Below are positions 25,032 to 33,141 of a stretch of DNA of 64,000 nt, in pieces. Made by a program: the position numbers and the translations under genes. Every line of letters begins with the position of its first letter. The first letter of the stretch is position 1. This DNA is from Nocardia salmonicida NBRC 13393. Lineage in GTDB: Bacteria > Actinomycetota > Actinomycetes > Mycobacteriales > Mycobacteriaceae. The stretch is taken from contig NZ_BDBR01000016.1 of assembly GCF_001613085.1 (NCBI RefSeq), positions 62,001-126,000 of the forward strand, read 5' to 3'. The notes beneath the pieces are model-generated. The model searched no databases and was not told where the DNA came from. It saw only the letters and a program-made list of their open reading frames with translations.

Positions 25032-26114
25032 ATGACCGGTCAGCATCGGATCGTCGTCCTCGGCGCCGGGTACGCGGGACTCACCGCGGCCCGCGCCCTC
25101 GCGAAGAAGACTCGCGACACCCAGATCACCGTCGTGGACGCCCGCGCCGAATTCGTGCAGCGGGTGCGTCTGCACCAGGCCGCCGCGGGCCAGCCGGTGA
25201 AGCGCCTCGACCTGCGGAAGTCGCTGGGACGCAAGGGCATCGAGTTCCTTCAGGCACGGGTCACCGACCTGGACCCGGAGCGCAAAGTCATCGCCGTCGA
25301 CGGTGAGTGGACGCTGCACTACGACACCCTCGTCTACGCGCTCGGCAGCCAGGCCGACCGCAACGCCGTGTCCGGTGCCGCCGAGCACGCGAAGTTCGTC
25401 GCCACCGCCGAAGACGTGACGGAGCTGTCGGGTCAGATCGTCATCGTCGGATCGGGCCCGACCGGCATCGAACTGGCCACCGAACTCGCTGAATCGCATC
25501 CGGATTCGCGGATCAGCCTGCTCGGTTCCGAAGACCCCGGCGCCTGGCTCTCGCCGCGCGCACACCAGGCGATCCGTGCCGCGCTCACCCGTCTCGGCGT
25601 CGAAATCCGTTCCGGCGTCAAGGTTGTCGAGGTGCTGCCCGATGCGGTCCGGCTCGCCGACGACACCCTGGTGCCCGCCGCCACCACCGTGTGGACCACC
25701 GGTTTCACCGTTCCCGACCTGGCTCGTCGTGCGGGCCTGGAGGTCGCCGCCGACGGTCGCATCCGCACCGACGAGACGTTGCGCTCGGTGTCGCACCCCG
25801 ACATCTACGCCGTCGGCGATTCCGCGCTGATGGCCGGGGTGGACGGTCGTCCGCTGCGGATGGCTTGTGCGACAGCGATTCCCGCCGGTCAGTACGTGGT
25901 CGGGGCGATCACGGCGCGGGCGCGCGGTCGCGAACCGCAGCCGATGGAGGGGCGCTACGTCGCGCAGTGCATCAGCCTCGGCCGTCACGACGCGGTGCTG
26001 CAGCTCGTGAAGGCCGATGACACCCCGACGGACAGGGTGTTCACCGGTCGGATCGGTGTGGTGATGAAGGAGCTGATCGTGCGGGGGACCGCCTTCACCG
26101 TGGGGTTGCGGTGA
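25032..26114 (+). CDS. NDH-2-like FAD-dependent oxidoreductase
   Basis: 360-residue flavoprotein of the type II NADH dehydrogenase/apoptosis-inducing-factor-like group. Two Rossmann folds: IVVLGAGYAGLTAARALA for FAD and IVIVGSGPTGIELATELAE for NAD(P)H, plus the terminal FAD motif DIYAVGDSALM. It lacks an obvious membrane-anchoring C-terminal helix. The ATG has GAAGGAG about 8 nt upstream. It lies downstream of the ECF41 factor and is a good candidate for its target. Electron acceptor unknown. The 3' end overlaps the convergent membrane protein gene by 20 nt. Confidence 0.9.
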   Translation: MTGQHRIVVLGAGYAGLTAARALAKKTRDTQITVVDARAEFVQRVRLHQAAAGQPVKRLDLRKSLGRKGIEFLQARVTDLDPERKVIAVDGEWTLHYDTLVYALGSQADRNAVSGAAEHAKFVATAEDVTELSGQIVIVGSGPTGIELATELAESHPDSRISLLGSEDPGAWLSPRAHQAIRAALTRLGVEIRSGVKVVEVLPDAVRLADDTLVPAATTVWTTGFTVPDLARRAGLEVAADGRIRTDETLRSVSHPDIYAVGDSALMAGVDGRPLRMACATAIPAGQYVVGAITARARGREPQPMEGRYVAQCISLGRHDAVLQLVKADDTPTDRVFTGRIGVVMKELIVRGTAFTVGLR

Positions 26115-27354
26115 GTCCGGTCGCGTGGCGCTCGGCCCGACCTCTGACGAGGCGGGCCGAGGTCCATGCCCAGGGCGCGATGGTGATCAGGCCGAGCACG
26201 CCCAGCCACGGCAGCCGCCACCACCAGCGCACATCGTGCTCGACCGTTATCGGGGCCGCCGTCAGTAGCCGTGCTGTGGAGGACCACACCACGAAGGCGT
26301 CGCCGATCGGCAACAGCCCGAACGCATAGCGCTTGGACCACGGCAGATCGATCGGCAACCCGATCAGCTCGCCCTCTGATCCGATCGCGGCAGCCAACGC
26401 CCGGTCACCGTTCACCCTCGCCGCTCCGACGGCGACGACGGTGGCGGACAGGCTGATCCCGGCGACCAACGGGCCGGAGTCGACATCACCGCTCCCGTCG
26501 ACCCCCTTCGGGTACTCGCGAACGGCGGGACCGAAACCTCCTGGGTGAGCGAGGAACTGCTCGCGATACCGCGTGTACTGGTTCCTCGCGAACGCTGGAT
26601 CGATCTCGGGCAGGAACCGGAGGATCACTGTCTGCGAGGTCGCCCGCGCACCGGTCGTCATCGATCCGTCGGTCGGTGAGACCTGATGCGGTAGGAGACC
26701 GGTCGCGGGGTCGAGTCGGGTCTTCGCCTGCTCGAGCCAGCGATCGATCACCGGGGTGTATTGCGCGCCGAACAGTTTGTCGTGCAGGCGAAGTGACGCC
26801 ATCGCGACTGTCGAGTCGACGGGCCATGCCTGGCCCTGATAGGCCTGGAGGAACGGCGTGTCGGCCGCCGAGAACGCCTGTGCGATCTCGGCGCTTCGGG
26901 TGGAAAACTGCTGCACCGCAGCGGTATCGGAGCTATTCAGCGACAAGATCGCCCCGCGCAACCAGTTGGTCCAGCCCGCCCAGAATACCCCGTACGTGGG
27001 CTGCAACCGAGGGCTGAAGACCGCTCGACCCTCATCGGACTCCAATCGCGCCAGCGCCCATCGCGATTCGCGTAGCGCGTCGTCTCGCAGCCCTGAATCG
27101 GTGTGCGCGGCCTGCACCCAGGCCAGACCGTAGAGCACGTTCGAAAAGACGTACCCCTCCGGAAACAGTTCTTGCGCAGCCGTATCCGATCCTTCGTCGA
27201 GCGCGCCACGCACGAAGGCCAACTGCCGCGCCGTCGACCCCGGCTGTTCGTCCAAACCCGGCTGTGGCCACAGCAGCTGTCCAGCGCCGATCAGGCACGC
27301 CACCGTCACGACTATCCCCGCCATACGCGGCGCCCAGCGCCGGATTCTCCCCAT
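26095..27354 (-). CDS. Membrane-anchored all-helical protein of unknown function
   Basis: 419 residues with an N-terminal membrane anchor (MAGIVVTVACLIGAGQLLW), a ~340-residue extracytoplasmic domain and a second membrane helix near the C-terminus (PWLGVLGLITIAPWAWTSA). The middle is helical with aromatic-rich repeats (YVFSNVLYGLAWVQAAH, YGVFWAGWTNWLRGA, RYAFGLLPIGDAFVVW), which resembles an alpha/alpha-toroid fold, but I recognise no catalytic motif. ATG 27354 is preferred over a TTG at 27384, because a TAAATT -10 candidate (27377-27372) lies between them and the TTG sits in an operator. It is divergent from the HTH-Clp_N gene and shares its operators. Confidence 0.65.
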   Translation of the reverse strand: MGRIRRWAPRMAGIVVTVACLIGAGQLLWPQPGLDEQPGSTARQLAFVRGALDEGSDTAAQELFPEGYVFSNVLYGLAWVQAAHTDSGLRDDALRESRWALARLESDEGRAVFSPRLQPTYGVFWAGWTNWLRGAILSLNSSDTAAVQQFSTRSAEIAQAFSAADTPFLQAYQGQAWPVDSTVAMASLRLHDKLFGAQYTPVIDRWLEQAKTRLDPATGLLPHQVSPTDGSMTTGARATSQTVILRFLPEIDPAFARNQYTRYREQFLAHPGGFGPAVREYPKGVDGSGDVDSGPLVAGISLSATVVAVGAARVNGDRALAAAIGSEGELIGLPIDLPWSKRYAFGLLPIGDAFVVWSSTARLLTAAPITVEHDVRWWWRLPWLGVLGLITIAPWAWTSARLVRGRAERHATGLTATPR

Positions 27355-27378
27355 GACGCCACTTTGCCAGGAATTTAC

Positions 27379-27397
27379 CGTCAACCAAACGTTGACG
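27379..27397 (+). promoter_or_regulatory. Operator 1: CGTCAAC-N5-GTTGACG
   Basis: Perfect inverted repeat with seven-base arms and spacer CAAAC. Its right arm contains the TTGACG -35 of the Clp_N gene. It is identical in arms and spacing to the second palindrome, whose centre is 28 nt away. Likely target of the HTH-Clp_N protein (inference). Confidence 0.75.
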
Positions 27398-27420
27398 CCT
27401 GCACATCGTCAACCTACAGT
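27392..27420 (+). promoter_or_regulatory. Promoter of the HTH-Clp_N gene (leaderless)
   Basis: TTGACG (27392-27397), 17 nt, TACAGT (27415-27420), then 6 nt to the ATG at 27427. This is a well-matched primary-sigma promoter whose start point should coincide with the start codon, so the mRNA should have no 5' leader. No Shine-Dalgarno sequence exists. Confidence 0.65.
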
Positions 27421-27425
27421 TGACG
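27407..27425 (+). promoter_or_regulatory. Operator 2: CGTCAAC-N5-GTTGACG
   Basis: Second perfect palindrome with the same arms as operator 1 and spacer CTACA. It spans the -10 element and ends one base before the ATG, so a bound dimer would block polymerase directly. Confidence 0.75.
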
Positions 27426-27426
27426 C

Positions 27427-28158
27427 ATGAGCACTCCGAACTTCCGCCTCGACGACCTCATCGACGGCATCAAAAAGGCCCGCCCCGACAATGTCCTCGA
27501 CCAACTCTCCGACGCCGTGGTCGCCGCCAATCACCTCGGCGAGACCGCTGATCACCTGATCGGCCACTTCGTCGACCAGGCGCGCCGCTCCGGCGCCTCC
27601 TGGACCGATATCGGCGCCAGCATGGGCGTCAGCAAGCAGGCCGTCCAGAAACGGTTCGTGCCGAAGGGGCCGAGCGACACGGCCGCGATGGATCCGCAGG
27701 CCGGTTTCGCCAAGTTCACCGACCGGGCCCGGCAGGTGGTCGTCGGCTCCCAGGAGGCGGCCCGCGCCTCGGAGAGTAGTCAGATCGCCCTCGGGCACCT
27801 GATTCTCGGACTGATCGGTCAGTCGGAAGGTCTGGCCGCCAAGGAGATCGTCGCCAGGGGCGTCACGCTGGACGCGGTGCGCGATGCCGCGACCGCCTCG
27901 TTGCCCGCCGCCGACGGTGACGTGCCCGCTCTCATCCCGTTCGACGGCGACACGAAGAAGGTACTCGAGCTCACCTTTCGCGAGGCGCTGCGGCTCGGCC
28001 ACAATTACATCGGCACCGAGCACATCCTGCTGGCTCTGCTGGAACAGGAGAACGGCACGGGCGTACTCAGCGGTCTGGGCCTTGACAAGGCCGTCGTCGA
28101 GGCCGAACTCGTCGAGCTGCTGAATCAGTTCCTGGCTTCGATGCAGGACGAGGCCTGA
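27427..28158 (+). CDS. HTH and Clp N-domain protein
   Basis: 243 residues. An N-terminal segment (about 5-80) ends in a helix-turn-helix-like stretch WTDIGASMGVSKQAVQKRF, and the rest is a double Clp_N domain (FTDRARQVVVGSQEAARAS ... LGHLILGLI and FDGDTKKVLELTFREALRL ... IGTEHILLALL). Clp_N normally recruits substrates or adaptors to ClpC; here there is no ATPase, so the protein may be a DNA-binding regulator that senses unfolded or marked proteins through its Clp_N part. It likely represses itself through the two palindromes covering its promoter. groEL2 follows 240 nt downstream with its own CIRCE control. Confidence 0.85.
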   Translation: MSTPNFRLDDLIDGIKKARPDNVLDQLSDAVVAANHLGETADHLIGHFVDQARRSGASWTDIGASMGVSKQAVQKRFVPKGPSDTAAMDPQAGFAKFTDRARQVVVGSQEAARASESSQIALGHLILGLIGQSEGLAAKEIVARGVTLDAVRDAATASLPAADGDVPALIPFDGDTKKVLELTFREALRLGHNYIGTEHILLALLEQENGTGVLSGLGLDKAVVEAELVELLNQFLASMQDEA

Positions 28159-28200
28159 GAGGCGGTCGCGCCCGGTATGTCCCGCGCGTCGGGCGCGACC

Positions 28201-28226
28201 TTGCACTCTCACCACCTGAGTGCTAA
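28201..28226 (+). promoter_or_regulatory. CIRCE element 1 (HrcA operator)
   Basis: TTGCACTC, 9 nt, GAGTGCTAA. It matches the consensus TTAGCACTC-N9-GAGTGCTAA with one base lost in the left arm. It lies about 170 nt before the groEL ATG. Confidence 0.9.
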
Positions 28227-28233
28227 AAATGGC

Positions 28234-28260
28234 TTGGCACTCGTCACTGTTGAGTGCCAG
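28234..28260 (+). promoter_or_regulatory. CIRCE element 2 (HrcA operator)
   Basis: TTGGCACTC, 9 nt, GAGTGCCAG. Perfectly symmetric inner eight bases and a second copy 33 nt after the first. Two boxes imply strong or cooperative HrcA repression relieved by heat. Confidence 0.9.
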
Positions 28261-28397
28261 GTCGGGACGGTGAGATCGGGTTCCATCGACACCCTCGGTC
28301 GTCCGTCGCGGGCACCTCCTGGCCAGCGTACTTTGGGGCGATCCAACCTGTGGTCGTCTCGTGTGTCAGCCATAGACATGTGGAGGATCTCAACGCA

Positions 28398-30026
28398 ATG
28401 GCCAAGACAATTGCGTACGACGAAGAGGCCCGTCGCGGTCTCGAGCGGGGTCTGAACGCCCTCGCCGACGCTGTCAAGGTGACGCTGGGCCCGAAGGGTC
28501 GCAACGTCGTGCTCGAGAAGAAGTGGGGCGCCCCCACGATCACCAACGATGGTGTTTCCATCGCCAAGGAGATCGACCTCGAGGACCCGTACGAGAAGAT
28601 CGGCGCCGAGCTGGTCAAGGAAGTCGCCAAGAAGACGGACGACGTCGCGGGCGACGGTACGACCACCGCCACCGTGCTCGCCCAGGCGCTCGTACGTGAA
28701 GGTCTGCGCAACGTCGCGGCCGGCGCGAACCCGCTCGGCCTGAAGCGTGGCATCGAGAAGGCCGTCGAGGCCGTCACCGCCAAGCTGCTCGACACCGCCA
28801 AGGAGATCGACACCAAGGAGCAGATCGCTGCTACCGCTGGTATCTCCGCGGGCGACCCTGCCATCGGCCAGCTCATCGCCGAGGCGATGGACAAGGTCGG
28901 CAAGGAAGGTGTCATCACCGTCGAGGAGAGCAACACCTTCGGGCTCCAGCTGGAGCTCACCGAGGGCATGCGCTTCGACAAGGGCTACATCTCCGGTTAC
29001 TTCGTGACCGACCCCGAGCGTCAGGAAGCGGTCCTCGAGGATCCGTACATCCTGCTCGTGTCGTCGAAGATCTCGACCGTGAAGGACCTGCTGCCGCTGC
29101 TGGAGAAGGTCATCCAGGCCGGCAAGCCGCTGCTGATCATCGCCGAGGACGTCGAGGGTGAAGCCCTGTCGACCCTGGTCGTGAACAAGATCCGTGGCAC
29201 CTTCAAGTCTGTCGCCGTCAAGGCGCCGGGCTTCGGTGACCGTCGCAAGGCCCAGCTGGCCGATATCGCCATCCTCACCGGTGGCGAGGTCATCAGCGAA
29301 GAGGTCGGCCTCTCCCTGGAGACCGCCGGCATCGAGCTGCTCGGCACCGCGCGCAAGGTCGTCATCACCAAGGACGAGACCACCATCGTCGAGGGTGCGG
29401 GCGACGCGGAGGCCATCAAGGGCCGCGTGGCGCAGATCCGCGCCGAGATCGAGTCCTCGGATTCGGACTACGACCGTGAGAAGCTGCAGGAACGTCTGGC
29501 CAAGCTGGCCGGCGGCGTTGCGGTGATCAAGGCCGGTGCCGCTACCGAGGTCGAGCTCAAGGAGCGCAAGCACCGCATCGAAGATGCCGTGCGCAACGCC
29601 AAGGCTGCCGTCGAAGAGGGCATCGTTGCCGGTGGTGGCGTCGCGCTGCTGCAGGCCGCCCCCGCGCTCGACGGCTTCAGCGGTCTGACCGCTGACGAGG
29701 CGACCGGTGTCAACATCGTGCGCGTCGCGCTGTCGGCCCCGCTCAAGCAGATCGCCTTCAACGCGGGCCTCGAGCCCGGCGTCGTGGCCGAGAAGGTCTC
29801 CAACCTCCCCGAGGGCGAAGGCCTGAACGCCGACACCGGTGTCTACGAGAACCTGCTGGCCGCCGGCGTTGCCGACCCGGTCAAGGTCACCCGCTCGGCC
29901 CTGCAGAACGCGGCCTCCATCGCCGCGCTCTTCCTCACCACCGAGGCAGTAGTCGCCGACAAGCCGGAGAAGTCCGCCCCCGCAGGCGGCGACCCCACCG
30001 GCGGCATGGGCGGCATGGACTTCTGA
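28398..30026 (+). CDS. groEL2: Chaperonin GroEL (Hsp60), GroEL2 type
   Basis: 542-residue chaperonin that folds proteins in an ATP-driven ring. Nucleotide-binding blocks VTLGPKGRNVV and VAGDGTTTATVLAQ, and EEGIVAGGGVALLQ, are intact. The C-terminus ends GGMGGMDF, the Gly-Met tail of the housekeeping GroEL2; the His-rich tail of mycobacterial GroEL1 is absent. No groES precedes it, in line with the solitary groEL2 (Rv0440) in mycobacteria, whose neighbourhood also matches. GGAGGA lies about 11 nt before the ATG. Two CIRCE boxes upstream and a strong terminator downstream make it monocistronic. Codon use is strongly biased toward preferred C/G-ending codons, as expected for high expression. Confidence 0.97.
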   Translation: MAKTIAYDEEARRGLERGLNALADAVKVTLGPKGRNVVLEKKWGAPTITNDGVSIAKEIDLEDPYEKIGAELVKEVAKKTDDVAGDGTTTATVLAQALVREGLRNVAAGANPLGLKRGIEKAVEAVTAKLLDTAKEIDTKEQIAATAGISAGDPAIGQLIAEAMDKVGKEGVITVEESNTFGLQLELTEGMRFDKGYISGYFVTDPERQEAVLEDPYILLVSSKISTVKDLLPLLEKVIQAGKPLLIIAEDVEGEALSTLVVNKIRGTFKSVAVKAPGFGDRRKAQLADIAILTGGEVISEEVGLSLETAGIELLGTARKVVITKDETTIVEGAGDAEAIKGRVAQIRAEIESSDSDYDREKLQERLAKLAGGVAVIKAGAATEVELKERKHRIEDAVRNAKAAVEEGIVAGGGVALLQAAPALDGFSGLTADEATGVNIVRVALSAPLKQIAFNAGLEPGVVAEKVSNLPEGEGLNADTGVYENLLAAGVADPVKVTRSALQNAASIAALFLTTEAVVADKPEKSAPAGGDPTGGMGGMDF

Positions 30027-30056
30027 TCTCCTGATCAGTAAGTTCCCCGCAAGCCA

Positions 30057-30092
30057 CGAAGGCCGGTCCACCATTCGGTGGACCGGCCTTCG
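30057..30092 (+). terminator. groEL2 terminator
   Basis: Perfect 16-bp stem (CGAAGGCCGGTCCACC and its complement) with loop ATTC, 30 nt after the stop, followed by TCATTTCGTT. Confidence 0.85.
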
Positions 30093-30331
30093 TCATTTCG
30101 TTGCTCGGTGATGAGTCCGCAAGCGCAGTGAGCAACACTCATTCCTACGACCGCGACAGCTTCCTCACGGAGTTCTTTCCGATGCGCAGGATAGGGCCGA
30201 AGTCGAAGCAGGCGCTGAACATCTCGTGGCAGTGAGTCGCGCTGTACGACCGTGCGGCGATCACCGTCAGTGAATTGCGAACTCTCGCCGCTATATCGAG
30301 GCCCTGGGTGGTGTTGCGGTGAGCTACCGGG
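30093..30331. other. Intergenic, no gene seen
   Basis: About 240 nt between the groEL2 terminator and the stop of the DUF6585-like gene. A minus-strand open frame crosses it from inside that gene, but it has no start, Shine-Dalgarno sequence or recognisable product of its own. I see no repeat or promoter. Confidence 0.5.
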
Positions 30332-31132
30332 TCAGCCGACTGGTGTGAGGCGCAGGCGCTCGGCCAGCTCGTTGAAGATGTAGAAGTTGGGGATGGTGCT
30401 GACGGGGGCCAGGGACATCCATATGCCGGAGAGTTTGATGCGGATGTGGCCGCTGCGGGCGTCGATGAGTTGGATGTCTTCCCAGGACAGGGCTTCTTCG
30501 CGGAAGGTGAGGGCATCCAGGGAGAGGGAGAGTTCGCCGAAGGGGACGGTTTCGCCGTTGTCGATGGCGGCTACCGCGGCGGGGAGTTGGGTTGCGGTGA
30601 CGGCGGATTGGATGGCGCGGGCCCATTCGCGGGCGCGGGCGAAACCCTCTTCGTCGATGGTGGCTTCGACGCCGCCGGGGCCCGACAGTTCCAGCAGGTA
30701 GGTGACGGGGGTGGTGTCGTGGAAGGGGATGGCCTGCTGACGCACTTCGGTGCTGTCCCACCGGAATCCGGCCACGCGTTGACCAGAGCGGTAGACGGTG
30801 ACGCCGTGGTCGAACAGATCGATGCGGGCGGCGCGGTTCTGCCGGTTGATCACGCCGCGGCGCAGCGCGAGCAGCACGGGCGCGGCGGCGATCACGAGCA
30901 GGGAGACACCACCTTGCCATCCGCCGACGGCCGCGACGATGACGCCGATGGTGGCGATGCAGCCCGCCACGATGCCGCAGCCGCGCACGAAGGTGTCGTC
31001 GGCGGGGGTGGCGAGAAAGGTGTCACGGTGCGCGCCCAGGTGCTGATACTCCGCCATCAGGTGTATCAGTTGGGTCAACGGCACCGCATGCCGAGTATCG
31101 GCTACGTCCTCCGGCCTGTTCGGAGTGATCAC
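30332..31132 (-). CDS. Membrane protein, DUF6585-like
   Basis: 266 residues. A soluble N-terminal stretch (LIHLMAEYQHLGAHRDTFLA) is followed by two adjacent membrane helices (VRGCGIVAGCIATIGVIVAA and GGVSLLVIAAAPVLLALRR) and a ~150-residue cytosolic beta-rich domain (ARIDLFDHGVTVYRSGQRV, LSLDALTFREEALSWEDIQL) of the PH-like kind. This two-helix plus PH-like layout fits the DUF6585 group; function unknown. The start is GTG 31132, with GGAGG ending 5 nt upstream; an upstream TTG at 31144 would lie in the Shine-Dalgarno sequence. It is divergent from the hydrolase gene. Confidence 0.7.
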   Translation of the reverse strand: MITPNRPEDVADTRHAVPLTQLIHLMAEYQHLGAHRDTFLATPADDTFVRGCGIVAGCIATIGVIVAAVGGWQGGVSLLVIAAAPVLLALRRGVINRQNRAARIDLFDHGVTVYRSGQRVAGFRWDSTEVRQQAIPFHDTTPVTYLLELSGPGGVEATIDEEGFARAREWARAIQSAVTATQLPAAVAAIDNGETVPFGELSLSLDALTFREEALSWEDIQLIDARSGHIRIKLSGIWMSLAPVSTIPNFYIFNELAERLRLTPVG

Positions 31133-31200
31133 TCGTCCCTCCAAGAGGCGTTTTCATCCGCGGCGAAGCGTATGCGACCGGGCGGAATATTGCCACCGGT

Positions 31201-32160
31201 ATGGATCGGAAATTCTGGCCACGACCGGGCGGAATGGCTCACCCGATGGCGAAAGCGACGAAGAACCCCGCCGCGGTTGTCCTCGATACCGAATCCGCGA
31301 AACCGTTGCCCGGCAACGTCACCGCCACGCGCCCGAAATGCTGGGAACGCTCCGTGACTGTGCCGATTAGGGTGGTTGACGTGTTGTTTCTGGACGAGGG
31401 CGAACCCACCGCGCCGGCGATCGTGTTCATCCACGGCATCCCGGGCTCGGTCGACTGGTTCGCTGCCGCCGCCGAGCGGATGACCGCCGCCTTTCGCGTG
31501 ATCCGAGTCGATATGCACGAGCTCGGCGCCGACGGCGACTTCAGCGCCGCGGCCCGCGTGGCTCCACTCATCACCCTCATGGACGATCTGGGCCTCACCG
31601 ACGTGACAGCGGTCGGCCATTCGTTCGGCGCCGAGATCGCCTTGGAACTCGCCGCCGTCTCCCACCGCGTTGCCCGCGTGGTGGTCGTCGGCCAGGCCCC
31701 TGACTACCAGGCCGCCAGGATCCCGACGGCCGCGAAATGGGTTGTCCGCCCGTGGGCTGTGCGCCTGGCGCAGCGGTGGACACCGGGGCCGGTGATCCGC
31801 CTGGCGAGCCGGTCGGCCTTCGCTCCCCGCTTCCGCTACGACTCGGCGCCCGGGCTGGCCGAGGCGCTGGTGCGCGACTTCCGCGCCACCCTCCCCACTG
31901 GCCTCGCCTACGCGGTGGGTGCCCGAGCCGACGACTTCGCCGAGAAACCCCTCGATACCCGCGTGCGGGCGCTCGACCAGCCCGTCCTCGCCATCCACGG
32001 CCGCCACGACCACCTCTACGACAGCGCCGAAACCCTCGCCCGCTTCGCCGCCGCGGGCGCCGACACCCACCTCGTCGAACACGCGGGCCACTCCCCGCAA
32101 GTCGAGCAACCGGACGAATTCGTCTCCGTCCTCGGTGAATTCATCGCTAGAACCCGTTGA
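31201..32160 (+). CDS. Alpha/beta-fold hydrolase
   Basis: Up to 319 residues. The catalytic triad can be read: nucleophile Ser in VGHSFGAEIALEL, acid Asp in IHGRHDHLYDS and His in VEHAGHSPQVEQP; the oxyanion loop is IHGIPGS. The first ~50 residues (RKFWPRPGGMAHPMAKATKN) are unlike the family and may not be translated; a GTG at about 31354 (VPIRVVDVLFLDEG) is a possible start, but no start has a good Shine-Dalgarno sequence. Substrate unknown. The 3' end overlaps the convergent lipoprotein gene by 14 nt. Confidence 0.8.
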   Translation: MDRKFWPRPGGMAHPMAKATKNPAAVVLDTESAKPLPGNVTATRPKCWERSVTVPIRVVDVLFLDEGEPTAPAIVFIHGIPGSVDWFAAAAERMTAAFRVIRVDMHELGADGDFSAAARVAPLITLMDDLGLTDVTAVGHSFGAEIALELAAVSHRVARVVVVGQAPDYQAARIPTAAKWVVRPWAVRLAQRWTPGPVIRLASRSAFAPRFRYDSAPGLAEALVRDFRATLPTGLAYAVGARADDFAEKPLDTRVRALDQPVLAIHGRHDHLYDSAETLARFAAAGADTHLVEHAGHSPQVEQPDEFVSVLGEFIARTR

Positions 32161-33091
32161 CCGCCGAAACCACGAATGTCCCCGGCGTGCCCGTCTGACC
32201 CAGCGGCCCGCCCTTGTCGAACTGCGACGACACGATCAGTGCCCGCTCGCCCGAATGCACCATCGTCGTAGGAACATTCAGCGCGGGATCGTGGAATTCG
32301 CCGGTGCGGGTAGCGGTGGCGCCGTTGTCGGCGAGGGCCCAGCGGCTGATGGTGTTGTCGAGATTGTGGACTATCCACAGCGTGTTGTCGCGCAGGTCCA
32401 GCCCGTCGCCGTGGCGTGCGTCGCCACCGGTCAGCGCTACCTTTCGGATCGGATCCGCGCCGCCGGTGAGGTCGATGCGGTACAGCTCGGCCGCTGACAT
32501 GGCGACGACGATCAGAAACTTGCCGGCCGGGTCGGCGACAATGCCGTTGAGCTCGAACACCTTCGGGTCGCGCGGCCCGAGCGCGGTGGTCAGGTCGTAG
32601 GCGACTGTCAGTTCACCCCCGCCGCCGATTACCGCCTTGTAGACCACATTTCGCATGCTGTCGGTCAGATAGGCCGACCCGTCCGCGCCGAAATCCAGGT
32701 CGTTGACGAAACGCGGTGCGTCACCGGGCACTGCGAAGCGCGCGAGCAGCGCTCGTGATCCGGTGTCGTACACACTCACGCCCACACCCGAATCGATCAC
32801 CCACAGTCGACCGCTTCGATCGACCTTCACGCCGTTCGCCGTCTTCCTGCCGTCGGCGCCCGCGGGCAGGAACACCTCGGCGCGCGCAGCGTCGGCGGCA
32901 GCCCGATACACCGCGCCGTCGGCGAACGACCCGACGTAGGTGTCACCGTTGCGCGCGTCCACGCCGATGCCCTCCGGGTACACGGCATTGCCGGGCAGTT
33001 CGTAAGCGGTGCTCAGCGTGGGTGTGTCGGGCGAGGTCCCGCAGGCGGCCAGAGTCAGGCAAGCGGCGGCGGCGGCGACAGTTCTCAACAT
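32147..33091 (-). CDS. SMP-30/gluconolactonase-like beta-propeller lipoprotein
   Basis: 314 residues with a lipoprotein signal (TVAAAAACLTLAAC) and a six-bladed-propeller repeat pattern of about 45 residues, each with a GI/GV-D ... G motif: YPEGIGVDARNGDTYVGS, TANGVKVDRSGRLWVIDS, FVNDLDFGADGSAYLTDS, ELNGIVADPAGKFLIVV, HGDGLDLRDNTLWIVHN. These match extracytoplasmic SMP-30-like lactonases; the substrate is unknown. GAGAGG lies 8 nt before ATG 33091. It is divergent from a MarR regulator with a 106-nt promoter region, so it is a likely target. Confidence 0.85.
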   Translation of the reverse strand: MLRTVAAAAACLTLAACGTSPDTPTLSTAYELPGNAVYPEGIGVDARNGDTYVGSFADGAVYRAAADAARAEVFLPAGADGRKTANGVKVDRSGRLWVIDSGVGVSVYDTGSRALLARFAVPGDAPRFVNDLDFGADGSAYLTDSMRNVVYKAVIGGGGELTVAYDLTTALGPRDPKVFELNGIVADPAGKFLIVVAMSAAELYRIDLTGGADPIRKVALTGGDARHGDGLDLRDNTLWIVHNLDNTISRWALADNGATATRTGEFHDPALNVPTTMVHSGERALIVSSQFDKGGPLGQTGTPGTFVVSAVNGF

Positions 33092-33141
33092 GATGAAGCC
33101 TCTCAGTGATGTAACGCCAAGCATCAAGCGATAGGCAGTAA

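Noticed and set aside
28209..30074. Minus-strand open frame of 621 codons opposite groEL2
   Set aside because: Well-known antisense artefact of GroEL genes with strong codon bias; no homology.
30145..30516. Minus-strand frame reaching into the gap after groEL2
   Set aside because: Ser/Pro-rich part lies over the DUF6585-like gene in another frame; no start signal in the gap.
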